Assembly: GCF_011058215.1 (NCBI RefSeq)
Contig: NZ_JAALFG010000001.1
Coordinates: 191,001 to 255,000, forward strand
From: Devosia aurantiaca
GTDB taxonomy: Bacteria; Pseudomonadota; Alphaproteobacteria; Rhizobiales; Devosiaceae
Length of the DNA: 64,000 nt
Reading direction: 5' to 3'
The position numbers and the translations under genes are program-made. Positions 9,890 to 19,071 of the stretch are shown one piece after another. Every line of letters begins with the position of its first letter. Positions within the stretch are counted from its first letter, which is position 1. The notes beneath the pieces were generated by a model. It worked only from the letters and a program-made list of their open reading frames with translations. It was not told the origin of the DNA and did not search any database.

Positions 9890-10381
9890 TCAGTTCCAGC
9901 CGCGCGGCCACTCATCGGAGCGATCGTCGCGATCCCAGTCGTTGTTCCAGCCGCCATTGTTGTGGCCGCCATTATTGTTCCAGCCGCCATGATCGGGACG
10001 CGGCGGGCGGGGCGGTTGAGGCTGCGGACGGGGCGCCGGAGCGTTGCCGAAGTTGAACTCGAAGCTGTAGTTCGGCCTGCCGTTATAGCCGCCACCATAG
10101 TTGTTGCCATAGCCGCCATTGCCGCGAAGCTGGAGATACTGCGAGGACACCCAGCCGTCGGGACCGCGCTTCTGCACGTAGCACCAACCGGCCTGGCATT
10201 CCTGCACCTCGACGCGATCACCGCGACGCAGGCTATCGACCACGCCGTAGCCGCCTCCTGGACCCGAGCGCACATTGACATGGGTGGTGGCAGTCGCCTG
10301 CGCGGCAAAAGCAGCACCGGCCGAAGCCAGCATCACAGCGCCGGCGACCACAGCCTTCATGACGTTTTTCTTGATCTGCAT
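9890..10381 (-). CDS. Secreted bacterial SH3-domain protein with Gly/Asn/Pro-rich tail
   Basis: 163 residues. A signal peptide (1-27, ending AFAA) precedes one SH3b domain (about 30-86: THVNVRSGPGGGYGVVDSL, RRGDRVEV, GWCYVQ, GPDGWVSSQYLQL). The rest is low-complexity: NGGYGNNYGGGYNG, a PRPQPQPPRPPRPD stretch and NNGG/WNND repeats ending WPRGWN. Such SH3b proteins usually bind peptidoglycan or act at the envelope. GAGGAAG lies seven bases before the ATG. Function beyond envelope association is not readable. Confidence 0.85.
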   Translation of the reverse strand: MQIKKNVMKAVVAGAVMLASAGAAFAAQATATTHVNVRSGPGGGYGVVDSLRRGDRVEVQECQAGWCYVQKRGPDGWVSSQYLQLRGNGGYGNNYGGGYNGRPNYSFEFNFGNAPAPRPQPQPPRPPRPDHGGWNNNGGHNNGGWNNDWDRDDRSDEWPRGWN

Positions 10382-10625
10382 TTCAGCTTCCTCATTCGGG
10401 GGGGACCATCTGGTCCGTTGACCGCATAAGGCGCCTTCCGGCATGAACCGGACCTGAACCGAGACGTCAGCCAGAATTTAGAATGCGAGAATCTTCTCGG
10501 GGCCCTGGCTCACCCCCGCACGGCCATGATTTTGCTGCAAAAATTCGGCGGTCACCCGTTGGAAGCCGGGCGCGCTTGGGATATCGCTTGGCGTACCGAC
10601 GCGTTCGGTCCGGAGATTCCCTTTC

Positions 10626-12523
10626 ATGACCAGCCCTTCCCGGCCATCCCTGCGAGCCCGCCTTCGCTACGAGTTCGACAAGTCGATGTCGGCAGGTCCC
10701 GTGGCCCTGATCGGCTGGCTGGCGCTGCTCTCGATCGTCGTGATCATGGTGGCCTCGATCATCCTCGTGCTGTTCCAGCTGGCGCCCGAAGGCGGGCAGC
10801 CGGTCGATTTTCTCGAGGCCGCCTGGGAATCGCTGATGCGATCGATGGATGCGGGCACGGTCGCCGGCGATACGGGCTGGACCTTCCGCGCCGTCGGGCT
10901 CGTGGTCACCATTGCCGGCATCTTCATTTTCTCGACGCTGATCGGTGTCCTTTCCTCGGGCATCGAAGGCAAGCTCGAAGACCTGCGCAAGGGTCGCAGC
11001 CAGGTGCTCGAGAAGGACCATACCATTATTCTGAACTGGAGCCCGTCGATCTTCGACGTCATCTCCGAACTGGTCGTCGCCAATCGGAGCCGCAACCGCC
11101 CACGCATCGTCATCATGGCCAACCGCGACAAGGTGGAGATGGAGGATGAGATCGCGGCCAAGGTCGCAGAGCTTGGCAATACCCGCATCATCTGCCGCAG
11201 CGGCGACCCGACCGACCTGTACGACCTCTCGCTGGTAACCCCGCAATCGGCGCGCTCGATCATCATTCTCTCCCCTGACAGCGAGGACGATCCGGATAGC
11301 TGCGTCATCAAGTCGATCCTGGCGCTGGTGCATGATCCGCGGCGCCGGGCCGAGCCCTATCGCATCGCCGCAGAAATCCGCGACGCCCGCAATGTCGAGG
11401 TGGCACGGGTGGTCGGGGGACGCGAGGCGCAACTGGTGCTGGCCGATGACCTGATCGGGCGCATCGTCGTGCATTCGAGCCGCCAATCGGGCCTTTCCGC
11501 GGTTTACTCAGAACTACTCGATTTCGATGGCTGCGAGATCTACACGGTCGAGCAGCAGGGCCTTGTCGGCAAGACCTTCGCGGAAAGCGTCATGTCCTAT
11601 GAGAGCTCGACGCTGATTGGGCTCGTGACCGCCGAGGGACATGTGGAGCTCAATCCACCAATGGACCGGCGCGTGGCGGCGGGCGACCGGGCGGTGATCA
11701 TCGCCGAGGACGATGCTGCGATCCAGATCAAGGCGCCGCTCGTCGAACCCGACCTTTCACAAATCCGCATGCCGGCAGCGGTCGCCCAACAACCCGAGCG
11801 CGTCTTGCTGCTGGGGTGGAACCGTCGGGCGCCGGTCATCACCTTCGAACTCAGCCGCTATGTGGAGCCGGGTTCGGCCCTGACCATCGCAGCGGACACG
11901 CCCACGATCGAAGACGATATCGGCGCTTTGGCCGTCGCCAGTGAAAACTTAAAGGTCTATTTCAGCCGCACCGACATCACGAGCCGCAAGGCGCTCGAAG
12001 AGCTCAATATTTCGAGCTACGACCATGTGCTGGTGCTCGGCTATTCCGACATATTGGCGCCGCAACCCACCGACACGCGGACGCTGGTGACGCTACTGCA
12101 CCTGCGCAAGATTGCCGAAAGCACCGGGCGCCGGGTGAAAGTGGTGTCGGAGATGGTCGACGTGCGCAATCGCGAACTGGCCGAGGTGACCCGGGCAGAC
12201 GATTTCGTCGTGTCCAACAAGCTCGTCAGCCTGATGCTCGCGCAGGCCTCGGAAAACGATGCGCTGACCGCCATTTTCGATGATCTCCTCGATGAAGCCG
12301 GCTCGGAACTCTATATGCGGTCCGCCAGCGACTATGTTGCCCTGGACGTGTCGGTAAGCTTTTACACGGTCAGCGAAGCGGCTCGGCAACGCGGTGAGGT
12401 CGCGATCGGCTACCACCGGCCGCGCCCGGACGCCGCCGCCAACGGCATCCTCATCAATCCCCCAAGGGTGTTGCCGAAACCTATGTCGAAGGCGATCGGC
12501 TGATCATTCTGGCAAGAGACTGA
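10626..12523 (+). CDS. CASTOR/POLLUX-type ion channel with two RCK/TrkA-N-like modules (frameshifted at 3' end)
   Basis: Inner-membrane channel, about 632 residues after repair. Membrane helices lie near 25-52 and 86-112, with a possible pore loop between them containing MDAGT (74-78). Two cytosolic nucleotide-binding-like RCK modules follow, starting at HTIILNWSPSIFDVISEL (132) and RVLLLGWNRRAP. This layout matches bacterial relatives of plant CASTOR/POLLUX cation channels. The frame ends early at 12503, but one base added to CCCCC at 12459-12463 restores PKGVAETYVEGDRLIILARD and a stop at 12523, a normal RCK end. Monocistronic; ion selectivity is not evident. Confidence 0.82.
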
Positions 12524-12540
12524 GCGGACAATCTCTGACG

Positions 12541-12756
12541 TTACGGCTCCGTAGTTGTAGTCGCGCCGACATACGCAAGAAAGTTTGCGACCGCCGTTTC
12601 CGCACGCCTTAAGCATACATCTTGCCCTTCGGCTTCCGTCGCGACGGCGGTCAGAAAAACAGCCGCGCCGCTGACCCGCCAGAACTTGGCGTGCCAGCCG
12701 TCATGGTCCTGCCGCAAGGAAATGCGAAAGCCGCGGTAGATATGCTCCACGTGCAA
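12541..12756 (-). CDS. Small conserved-looking hypothetical protein
   Basis: 71 residues, no known family recognised. It reads like a compact folded protein: HIYRGFRISLRQDHDGWHAKFWRVSG suggests two beta strands, then an AVATEAEGQDVCLRRAETAVANFLAYV helix. The start is a TTG with GGAG five bases upstream; a GTG two codons in is an alternative. It is convergent with the channel gene. No antisense gene explains the frame, and the composition is ordinary coding composition, but I cannot test conservation. Confidence 0.5.
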   Translation of the reverse strand: MHVEHIYRGFRISLRQDHDGWHAKFWRVSGAAVFLTAVATEAEGQDVCLRRAETAVANFLAYVGATTTTEP

Positions 12757-13004
12757 AAAGCTCCGGTATCTGAGTTGATACCGGTGGATACGGGTCGCAT
12801 TTTAGGGAAGTTTCCGGCGCGCAGTAGCAAAGCCGTGATGATGTTTTCCGTGAACGGTTATGCCGACCGAAAAGTTGCTGGAAAAATGTTTCCTTCGGCT
12901 TGGTCCGCGTGAACAAGCAAAGCCAACTTTGGTTGCCATGCCTATAGCTTAAATTTCAAACAAACCCGGATTGCGGGCCCAGTAAATTTGCGCGTTGCTC
13001 CCGC

Positions 13005-13026
13005 ATAGATTCTTCATAGATTCTTC
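13005..13026. repeat. Tandem 11-bp direct repeat upstream of the ferritin-like cluster
   Basis: ATAGATTCTTC occurs twice head to tail immediately before the ribosome site (AGGAGG) of the first ferritin-like gene. It falls in the likely 5' leader. It could be a regulator or small-RNA target or a chance duplication; nothing in the sequence decides. Confidence 0.4.
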
Positions 13027-13040
13027 GCAGGAGGTACGAC

Positions 13041-13691
13041 ATGACCCAAACTCTTTCACGCCGTCTGTTGCTGAAATGGACGGGAGCCAATGCTGGCATC
13101 GCTGTCGCCGGCGCCATGCTGCCCAATTTCGGCATTTCCGCCGCCCTTGCCGCCGATTTGGGTGAAGGCGACATTGGCGTTCTCAATTACGCCTACGCGC
13201 TCGAGCAGCTTGAGGCAGCCTTTTACACCCAGGTCATCGAAACGCCATTCGAGGGCATTACCGATGAAGAAACCGATTGGCTGACCGACATTCGCGACCA
13301 TGAAGTCGAACACCGCGACTTCCTCAAGGAAGCCCTCGGCGAAGGTGCCATTCCCGATCTTGAAGTCGACTTCTCCGCCGTGGACTTCACCAGCCGCGAC
13401 AGCGTTCTGGCAACGGCCCAGACGTTCGAAGACCTCGGCGTTGCAGCCTATAACGGCGCCGGCAAGCTCATCGAAAACGGCGATTACCTGCTTGCTGCGG
13501 GCAAGATCGTTTCGGTCGAAGCCCGCCACGCCGCCGCCATTCGCGACCTCGTCAACATGAACTCGGTCGCCTTTGCCGGCGATGACGTGGTCGACGAAAA
13601 CGGTCTCGACGTCGCCAAGGAACCGGCGGAAGTGCTGGCTGCAGCCGATCCGTTCATCACCACCGAAGTCACCGCCGAAGCGCTGGTTTGA
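13041..13691 (+). CDS. TAT-exported ferritin-like protein, type A, copy 1
   Basis: 216 residues. A twin-arginine signal (SRRLLLK, residues 6-12; cleavage after ALAA near 38) precedes a four-helix ferritin-like domain. Candidate di-iron ligands fit the ferritin-like pattern: Glu55/58 in ALEQLEAAFY, Glu88-x-x-His91, Glu130 in TFEDLGVAAY and Glu160-x-x-His163 in VEARH. AGGAGG sits at good spacing before the ATG. It is followed 11 bases later by the type-B gene, and the pair is repeated downstream. Export already folded by TAT suits a metal-containing protein. Its role (periplasmic oxidant or metal handling) is inference. Confidence 0.88.
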   Translation: MTQTLSRRLLLKWTGANAGIAVAGAMLPNFGISAALAADLGEGDIGVLNYAYALEQLEAAFYTQVIETPFEGITDEETDWLTDIRDHEVEHRDFLKEALGEGAIPDLEVDFSAVDFTSRDSVLATAQTFEDLGVAAYNGAGKLIENGDYLLAAGKIVSVEARHAAAIRDLVNMNSVAFAGDDVVDENGLDVAKEPAEVLAAADPFITTEVTAEALV

Positions 13692-13702
13692 GGAGAACAC
13701 CC

Positions 13703-14359
13703 ATGACCATGAAATCCATCCTCTCCACCGTCGATCCGGAAATCACCGAGCGCCTCGTCGCCAATCGCCGCGAGTTCTTCCGCTCGTCCGCGCTCAAGCT
13801 CGGCGCCATGGCCTCTGCACCGCTGGTTCTCGCCATGGCCTCGCAGCAGGCTTTCGGGCAGGAATTGCCGCAGGAAATCGTCGATGTGCTGACTTTCGCG
13901 CTGACACTCGAGCATATCGAGGACGCGTTCTATCGCTCGGGTCTCGAGGCCGATGGCCTGATCCCGGACGAATATGTCGGCATTTTCAACCAGATCGGCA
14001 AGCATGAGGCGGCACACGTCGCTTTCCTCTCGACCGCCTTGGGCAGCGCCGCCATCGACCGTCCGGCGCTCGATCTCACCGCCGGCGGCAAATATGCCGA
14101 CGCGCTCGAAAACTTCGACACCTACCTCACCCTCAGCCAGACCTTCGAGGATCTGGGCGTCGCCGCCTATAAGGGCCAGGCCGGCAACCTGATCTCCAAT
14201 GACGATATCCTGCAGGCTGCTCTGCAGATCCATTCCGTCGAAGCCCGCCACGCTGCCATTGTCCGCAAGATCGGCGGCAAGAAGAGCTGGGACGGCGCCT
14301 TCGACGAACCGATGACGAAAGAAGAAGTGTTGGCAGCGGCCACCCCGTTCCTCGCCTAA
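13703..14359 (+). CDS. TAT-exported ferritin-like protein, type B, copy 1
   Basis: 218 residues. The signal is twin-arginine-like but has a longer n-region (NRREFFRSSALK at 21-32, hydrophobic stretch to FGQ at 53). The ferritin-like helices carry Glu70/73 (TLEHIEDAFY), Glu102-x-x-His105, Glu149 (TFEDLGVAAYKG) and Glu180-x-x-His183 (VEARH). It shares the last two motifs with its type-A partner, so A and B are paralogues that may form a hetero-oligomer. GAGGAG precedes the start. A strong terminator follows. Confidence 0.88.
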   Translation: MTMKSILSTVDPEITERLVANRREFFRSSALKLGAMASAPLVLAMASQQAFGQELPQEIVDVLTFALTLEHIEDAFYRSGLEADGLIPDEYVGIFNQIGKHEAAHVAFLSTALGSAAIDRPALDLTAGGKYADALENFDTYLTLSQTFEDLGVAAYKGQAGNLISNDDILQAALQIHSVEARHAAIVRKIGGKKSWDGAFDEPMTKEEVLAAATPFLA

Positions 14360-14375
14360 AACACTCCAGCGTCCC

Positions 14376-14417
14376 GCCGCCGCGCCTTGCCCTACAAGCG
14401 CGGCGGCTTTTTTTTTT
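14376..14417 (+). terminator. Rho-independent terminator after ferritin-like pair 1
   Basis: A perfect 10-bp stem (GCCGCCGCGC pairing with 14398-14407), a 12-base loop and ten T residues at 14408-14417. It closes the first A-B cassette, so the second copy has its own promoter or depends on read-through. Confidence 0.95.
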
Positions 14418-14510
14418 GCGCCGTCCCGCCCGAAACTCGTTCGCTGCCGTCGCCGTAACTGCTCACGGTTGCGTGCTCGAACTGATCCTGCCCACCCGGA
14501 GAAACAACAA

Positions 14511-15167
14511 ATGGACAGCACTTCCCGCCTATCCCGGCGTCACCTGCTCAAGTGGACCGGCGCTGCCGGGACCTTGGCGGTAGCCGGTGCCATGCTCCCC
14601 AATTTCGGCATTTCCGCCGCGCTAGCCGCAGAACTCGGCGATGGCGATATTGGGGTGCTGAACTATGCCTATGCGCTCGAACAGCTTGAAGCGGCCTTCT
14701 ACACCACCGTGTTGCAGAACCCGTTCGGCGAGATGCAGGTCAATGACCAGCGCATCCTCACCCAGATCCGCGATCATGAAATCGCCCACCGCGACTTCCT
14801 CAAGGGCGCTTTGGGCCGCCGCGCCATCCCGGCGCTCGAGGTCGATTTCTCCGCCGTCGATTTCGGCTCGCGCCGCAGCGTCCTCGGCACCGCAGAAGTC
14901 TTCGAGAACCTGGGCGTTGCCGCCTATAACGGCGCCGGCCAGCTGATCTCCAACCCCGATTACCTCGTCGCTGCCGGTTCGATCGTATCGATCGAAGCCC
15001 GCCACGCTGCGGCCATCACCGACCTGCTCCGCCCGTTCAGCGCCGAAGCTGCCGGCCGCGGCGTCGTCGATCGCAAGGGCTTGGACAAGGCGCTGCTGCC
15101 GTCCCAGGTCCTGCCTGCCGCGGCGCCGTTCATCACGACGCCCGTCACCGCCGCAACGCTGCCATAA
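14511..15167 (+). CDS. TAT-exported ferritin-like protein, type A, copy 2
   Basis: 218 residues, a close paralogue of the gene at 13041: the TAT signal (SRRHLLKWTG) and the block AGAMLPNFGISAALAA are almost identical. Candidate ligands are kept: ALEQLEAAFY (Glu57/60), Glu90-x-x-His93, Glu132 and Glu162-x-x-His165. The C-terminal tail after about residue 175 differs most from copy 1. The ATG is preceded by CCCGGAGAAACAACAA (GGAG). It is 12 bases upstream of the second type-B gene. Confidence 0.88.
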   Translation: MDSTSRLSRRHLLKWTGAAGTLAVAGAMLPNFGISAALAAELGDGDIGVLNYAYALEQLEAAFYTTVLQNPFGEMQVNDQRILTQIRDHEIAHRDFLKGALGRRAIPALEVDFSAVDFGSRRSVLGTAEVFENLGVAAYNGAGQLISNPDYLVAAGSIVSIEARHAAAITDLLRPFSAEAAGRGVVDRKGLDKALLPSQVLPAAAPFITTPVTAATLP

Positions 15168-15179
15168 GGAGAGTTTGAA

Positions 15180-15836
15180 ATGACCCAGGAAAATTCCATC
15201 CTCTCCGAGATCGAGCCCGAAGTCGTCGACCGCATCGCGGTCGGCCGCCGGGAAATGTTCTCCCGCTATGCCAAGATGGGCGGCATCGTTGCCAGCGCCC
15301 CGTTGGCTCTGGCCCTTGCCTCGAACCAAGCCTTCGGCCAGTCGCTGCCGAGCCAGGTCGTCGACGTTCTCAACTTCGCGCTGACGCTCGAATATCTCGA
15401 AGCCGCCTTCTACGACCAGGGCAATAAGTCGGGCGTCGTGCCGCGCGAATATCGCGCGGTGTTCCGCACCATAGGCGAACACGAAAATGCCCACGTCAAA
15501 CTGCTCAAGGGCGTTCTCGGCTCGGCTTCCGTTGCAGCACCCGCCGTCGATTTCACTGCCGGCGGCCAGTATGCCGACGTCTTTGAGAACTTCGAGACCT
15601 TCCGTCTGCTCAGCCAGACCTTCGAAGACCTGGGCGTTGCAGCCTACAAGGGCCAGGCCGGCAATCTCATGGGCTCGGGTGCGATCCTCACGGTTGCCCT
15701 GCAGATCCACTCTGTCGAAGCCCGCCATGCTTCCGAAGTCCGCCGCATCGGCCTCAAATACGGCTGGGACAGCGCCTTCGACAAGCCACTGAGCAAGAAT
15801 GCCGTCTTGGCAGCGGCGACACCGTTTCTTGCCTGA
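15180..15836 (+). CDS. TAT-exported ferritin-like protein, type B, copy 2
   Basis: 218 residues, a paralogue of the gene at 13703 with a twin-arginine-like signal (VGRREMFSRYAK). Ligand candidates are Glu71/74 in TLEYLEAAFY, Glu102-x-x-His105 (HENAH), the Glu of TFEDLGVAAYKG and the EARH motif. AAGGAGAG precedes the start. It ends with the same AAATPFLA tail as copy 1. A GC-rich hairpin follows 16 bases after the stop. Confidence 0.88.
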   Translation: MTQENSILSEIEPEVVDRIAVGRREMFSRYAKMGGIVASAPLALALASNQAFGQSLPSQVVDVLNFALTLEYLEAAFYDQGNKSGVVPREYRAVFRTIGEHENAHVKLLKGVLGSASVAAPAVDFTAGGQYADVFENFETFRLLSQTFEDLGVAAYKGQAGNLMGSGAILTVALQIHSVEARHASEVRRIGLKYGWDSAFDKPLSKNAVLAAATPFLA

Positions 15837-15852
15837 CACCTAGCGTTTCTTG

Positions 15853-15884
15853 ACGCCGCGCCTGTCAAACGGCGCGGCGTTTGC
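15853..15884 (+). terminator. Probable terminator after ferritin-like pair 2
   Basis: A 10-bp perfect stem (ACGCCGCGCC with 15871-15880) around an 8-base loop, followed by a weak T-rich stretch (TTTGCTT). The T tract is poorer than at the first cassette, so termination may be partial. Confidence 0.7.
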
Positions 15885-15956
15885 TTGTCGCATTCCGGCA
15901 GGAACGAAGCCTTGTCAAAAGCCTTTAGGTTCAAGGACGCGCGGGAGCCAGCGGCA

Positions 15957-18215
15957 ATGACCATGAAGACCAAAATCTATCCCTACAAGGGACCGGCTGG
16001 CGGTTGGGGATCGGCAAAGTCAGTCGCCAAATATTTGGGCAGCGAACACCTTTTGGTAGAAGGGCCGGGCATTTTGCTCAAGCAAAATAAGCCGGATGGC
16101 TTTGCCTGCGTCAGCTGCGCCTGGGCCAAGCCCGTTCCGTCCCACCCGGCCGAGTTCTGCGAAAACGGCGCCAAGGCGACCGCCTGGGAATTGACCAAGA
16201 AGCGGGTAACGCCGGAATTCTTCCAAAAGCATACGGTGAGCAAGCTGCAGGGCTGGTCGGATTTCCAGCTCGAGGAAATCGGACGCCTGACCACGCCGAT
16301 GCGCTATGACGCCGCGACCGACAAATATGTCGCCGTCGAATGGGACGAGGCCTTTGCCGCGATCGGCCGAGAGCTGGCCGCGATCCGCGAGATCGACCCT
16401 AAGCGCACGGTATTTTACGCATCGGGCCGGGCATCGCTCGAAACCAGCTATATGTATGCGCTGATGGCGCGGCTCTACGGCAACAACAATCTGCCGGACA
16501 GCTCGAACATGTGCCACGAGTCCACCTCGGTCGGGCTCAAGGAAAGCATCGGCGTTCCCGTTGGCACCGTGGTGCTCGACGATTTCGACCATGCCGACGC
16601 CCTCTTCTTCTTCGGGCAGAATGTGGGGTCCAACAGCCCGCGCATGCTGCATCAGCTCAAGGATGCCAGCGATCGCGGCGCCACCATCGTCGCCTTCAAT
16701 CCGCTGCGAGAGCGGGGGCTCGAGCGGTTCACCGACCCGCAAAACCCAATACAGATGGCGACGCGCAGCGAAACGCCCATCGCGCGCGAATATTTCCAGG
16801 TGCGCCCCGGTGGCGACATGGCCGTGGTCGCCGGCATGTGCCGCTGGCTGATTGAAGCCGACAAGATCGACCATGGCTTCATCGCAGAACACACCCATGG
16901 CTTTGCAGAATTTTCTGCCTGGGTCATGACCCAGGACTGGGCCGATATCGAGCGCGAGTCCGGTCTGCGGCGCAACCAGATCGAGCTTGCGGCAAGGCTT
17001 TATGCGGAAGCCCCGGCAGCCATGATCATCTATGGCATGGGCATTACCCAGCATAAACTGGGCGTGCAGTCCGTGCAGATGCTGGTCAATCTGGCGTTGA
17101 TGCGCGGCAATATCGGACGGCCGGGTGCCGGCATCTGTCCGGTGCGCGGGCATTCCAACGTCCAGGGACAGCGCACCGTCGGCATTGCCGACAATCCCGA
17201 ACTGGTGCCGCTCGACCTGCTTGAAAAGCAGTATGGATTTTCGGCGCCCCGCGAACATGGGCTGACGACGGTCGATACCTGCAAGGGCATCATCGAAGGA
17301 ACGGTCGATGCCTTTATCGGCCTCGGCGGCAATTTCCTGCGCGCCGTGCCCGATCACGGGCAGATGGAGGCGGCCTGGCCGCGGCTGCGGCTGACGGTGC
17401 AGGTCGCGACCAAGCTCAATCGCGGGCATCTCTTCAACGGGCGAACCAGCTACCTCCTGCCCTGTCTCGGCCGCATCGAAAAGGATCGGCAAGCGACCGG
17501 CGAGCAGATCGTGACCGTCGAAGACAGCACGGCGGTGATCCATCGCTCCAAGGCCCTGTCGGAGCCGGCCAGCAAGGACCTGCTGTCGGAGCCCAAGATC
17601 GTCGCCGAGATCGCCAGGGCGACCCTGCCCTTTAATCCCAAAGTGCCTTGGGACGAGTGGGTCGGCGATTACGGCAAGGTGCGCGATGCCATCGCCGCGA
17701 CCTATCCCGACCAGTTCTTCGACTTCAATGAGCGCATGAAAAAGCCCGAAGGCTTTCGCCGTCCGATCGCTGCAAGCCACCGCGAGTGGAAGACTAAAAG
17801 CGGCAAGGCGCAGTTCACCGTGCCCGAAGCCATTAATGCGAGCTTTGACACCGGCCAAGACAAGGATGTGCTGCGGCTCGTAACATTGCGCAGCAACGAC
17901 CAGTTCAACACCACCGTCTACGGTTATGACGATCGCTTCCGCGGCATTCACGGCACCCGCGACGTGCTGTTGCTCAACGCGGCCGACATGAAGCGCTATG
18001 GCATTTCCGAGGGCCAGGAAGTGGGTCTTGCAACGGTCGCCGATGATGGCGTCGATCGCTGGCTCGGCGGCTTGCGCGCGGTGACTTATAACATTCCCGA
18101 AGGCAGCTGTGGCGGCTACTACCCGGAATGCAATGTGCTGATCCCGGTCTACCAGCATGCGCAGGGCAGTAAGGTGCCGGCGGCCAAATCGGTGCCGGTG
18201 AGGCTGGTGCTGTGA
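15957..18215 (+). CDS. FdhF/YdeP-family molybdopterin oxidoreductase
   Basis: 752-residue cytosolic molybdenum enzyme of the formate-dehydrogenase-like YdeP family. The N-terminus keeps cysteines GFACVSCAWAKP and EFCENGAKA, SSNMCHESTSVGL offers a Cys as molybdenum ligand, and GADxGxNxPR-like (FFGQNVGSNSPRML) plus LMRGNIGRPGAGICPVRGHSN segments bind the two pterins. The C-terminal domain (RSNDQFNTTVYG, YNIPEGSCGGYYPECN) is also typical. No N-terminal signal. It overlaps fdhD by four bases, which supports a sulfurated Mo centre. The physiological substrate of this family is unsettled; acid or oxidative stress links are known for some members. Confidence 0.9.
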   Translation: MTMKTKIYPYKGPAGGWGSAKSVAKYLGSEHLLVEGPGILLKQNKPDGFACVSCAWAKPVPSHPAEFCENGAKATAWELTKKRVTPEFFQKHTVSKLQGWSDFQLEEIGRLTTPMRYDAATDKYVAVEWDEAFAAIGRELAAIREIDPKRTVFYASGRASLETSYMYALMARLYGNNNLPDSSNMCHESTSVGLKESIGVPVGTVVLDDFDHADALFFFGQNVGSNSPRMLHQLKDASDRGATIVAFNPLRERGLERFTDPQNPIQMATRSETPIAREYFQVRPGGDMAVVAGMCRWLIEADKIDHGFIAEHTHGFAEFSAWVMTQDWADIERESGLRRNQIELAARLYAEAPAAMIIYGMGITQHKLGVQSVQMLVNLALMRGNIGRPGAGICPVRGHSNVQGQRTVGIADNPELVPLDLLEKQYGFSAPREHGLTTVDTCKGIIEGTVDAFIGLGGNFLRAVPDHGQMEAAWPRLRLTVQVATKLNRGHLFNGRTSYLLPCLGRIEKDRQATGEQIVTVEDSTAVIHRSKALSEPASKDLLSEPKIVAEIARATLPFNPKVPWDEWVGDYGKVRDAIAATYPDQFFDFNERMKKPEGFRRPIAASHREWKTKSGKAQFTVPEAINASFDTGQDKDVLRLVTLRSNDQFNTTVYGYDDRFRGIHGTRDVLLLNAADMKRYGISEGQEVGLATVADDGVDRWLGGLRAVTYNIPEGSCGGYYPECNVLIPVYQHAQGSKVPAAKSVPVRLVL

Positions 18216-18982
18216 GCTTTGCCACGCACTACTCCGTGTCCCCGCAAAGCTGGGGCAAGGGGCGCAGCACGCGCGAACTGGCCGAAGAGGTGGCCGTGGC
18301 GATCGTCGTCAACGGAAGCACGCTTGCGGTGATGATGGCGACGCCGGCAGACCTCGAAGCCTTCGGCGTCGGTTTTGCGCTGACCGAAGGCGTGATCGAG
18401 CAGGCATCGGAAATTTCACGGCTCGAGGTGGTTAACCACGATCTGGGCATCGAAGTGCGCTTGTGGATAGGCGCGGACAAGGCGCAGGCGATGGCCGCAC
18501 GCCGCCGGCAACAGTCTGGACCGACAGGATGCGGACTTTGCGGCATCGAAAGTCTCAAAGAGGCAATGCGCGTATCGCGGCCGGTGAGGTCGCGGCTTGA
18601 TCTCTCCGTAGAGAAGATCCGTGAAGCTGCCTCGAGCCTGCGGCCGGTGCAGAGCCTTAATGCCATCACCCGCGCCGTCCATGCGGCAGCGCTCTGGCAT
18701 CCCGACCACGGCGTGCTTGCCGTGTGCGAGGACGTCGGGCGACATAATGCGCTCGATAAGCTGGCCGGACGCGCCGCGCAGATGAACCTAGATGCCGGCC
18801 ACTGCGCCGTGCTGCTCACCAGCCGCGTCAGCATCGAGCTGATCCAGAAGACCGCTGTGCTGGGGGCGCCCGTCTTGATCGCGGTCTCGGCCCCGACACG
18901 GCTCGCCGTTGATGCGGCGCAGGCCGCCGGCATTACGCTGATCGGCGTGGCGCGCGACGATGGCTTCGAGGTCTTCAGCTAG
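18212..18982 (+). CDS. fdhD: Formate dehydrogenase accessory sulfurtransferase FdhD
   Basis: 256 residues. FdhD carries sulfur from a cysteine desulfurase to the molybdenum cofactor of formate-dehydrogenase-type enzymes. The essential CxxC is seen as TGCGLCG (Cys107, Cys110), with VCEDVGRHNALDK and LLTSRVSIELIQK downstream, all hallmarks of the family. The GTG start overlaps the stop of the YdeP-type gene (GTGA), indicating coupled translation and that this enzyme is its client. Confidence 0.95.
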   Translation: MSFATHYSVSPQSWGKGRSTRELAEEVAVAIVVNGSTLAVMMATPADLEAFGVGFALTEGVIEQASEISRLEVVNHDLGIEVRLWIGADKAQAMAARRRQQSGPTGCGLCGIESLKEAMRVSRPVRSRLDLSVEKIREAASSLRPVQSLNAITRAVHAAALWHPDHGVLAVCEDVGRHNALDKLAGRAAQMNLDAGHCAVLLTSRVSIELIQKTAVLGAPVLIAVSAPTRLAVDAAQAAGITLIGVARDDGFEVFS

Positions 18983-19021
18983 GCTGAGCATAAAAGTGAC
19001 CGGCAGAGGCGTCGTTCCGCA

Positions 19022-19047
19022 GGAACTTAGCTTGGCAGGCCCCTGTT
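19022..19047 (+). promoter_or_regulatory. Candidate EcfG (general stress response) promoter
   Basis: GGAAC at 19022-19026, then 18 bases, then GTT at 19045-19047, close to the alphaproteobacterial EcfG consensus GGAAC-N(16-18)-GTT. It ends 24 bases before the catalase-family gene, a class often under general stress control. Confidence 0.45.
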
Positions 19048-19071
19048 CTTCTTCCAGTTCGGAGAACAACC

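Noticed and set aside
10486..10499. Palindrome CGAGAA-TC-TTCTCG between the SH3 and channel genes
   Set aside because: Too short and without a partner regulator or repeat; could be chance in a GC-rich intergenic region.
16020..18158. A 712-codon minus-strand frame opposite the YdeP-type gene
   Set aside because: Antisense shadow; the plus strand has clear molybdoenzyme motifs throughout.
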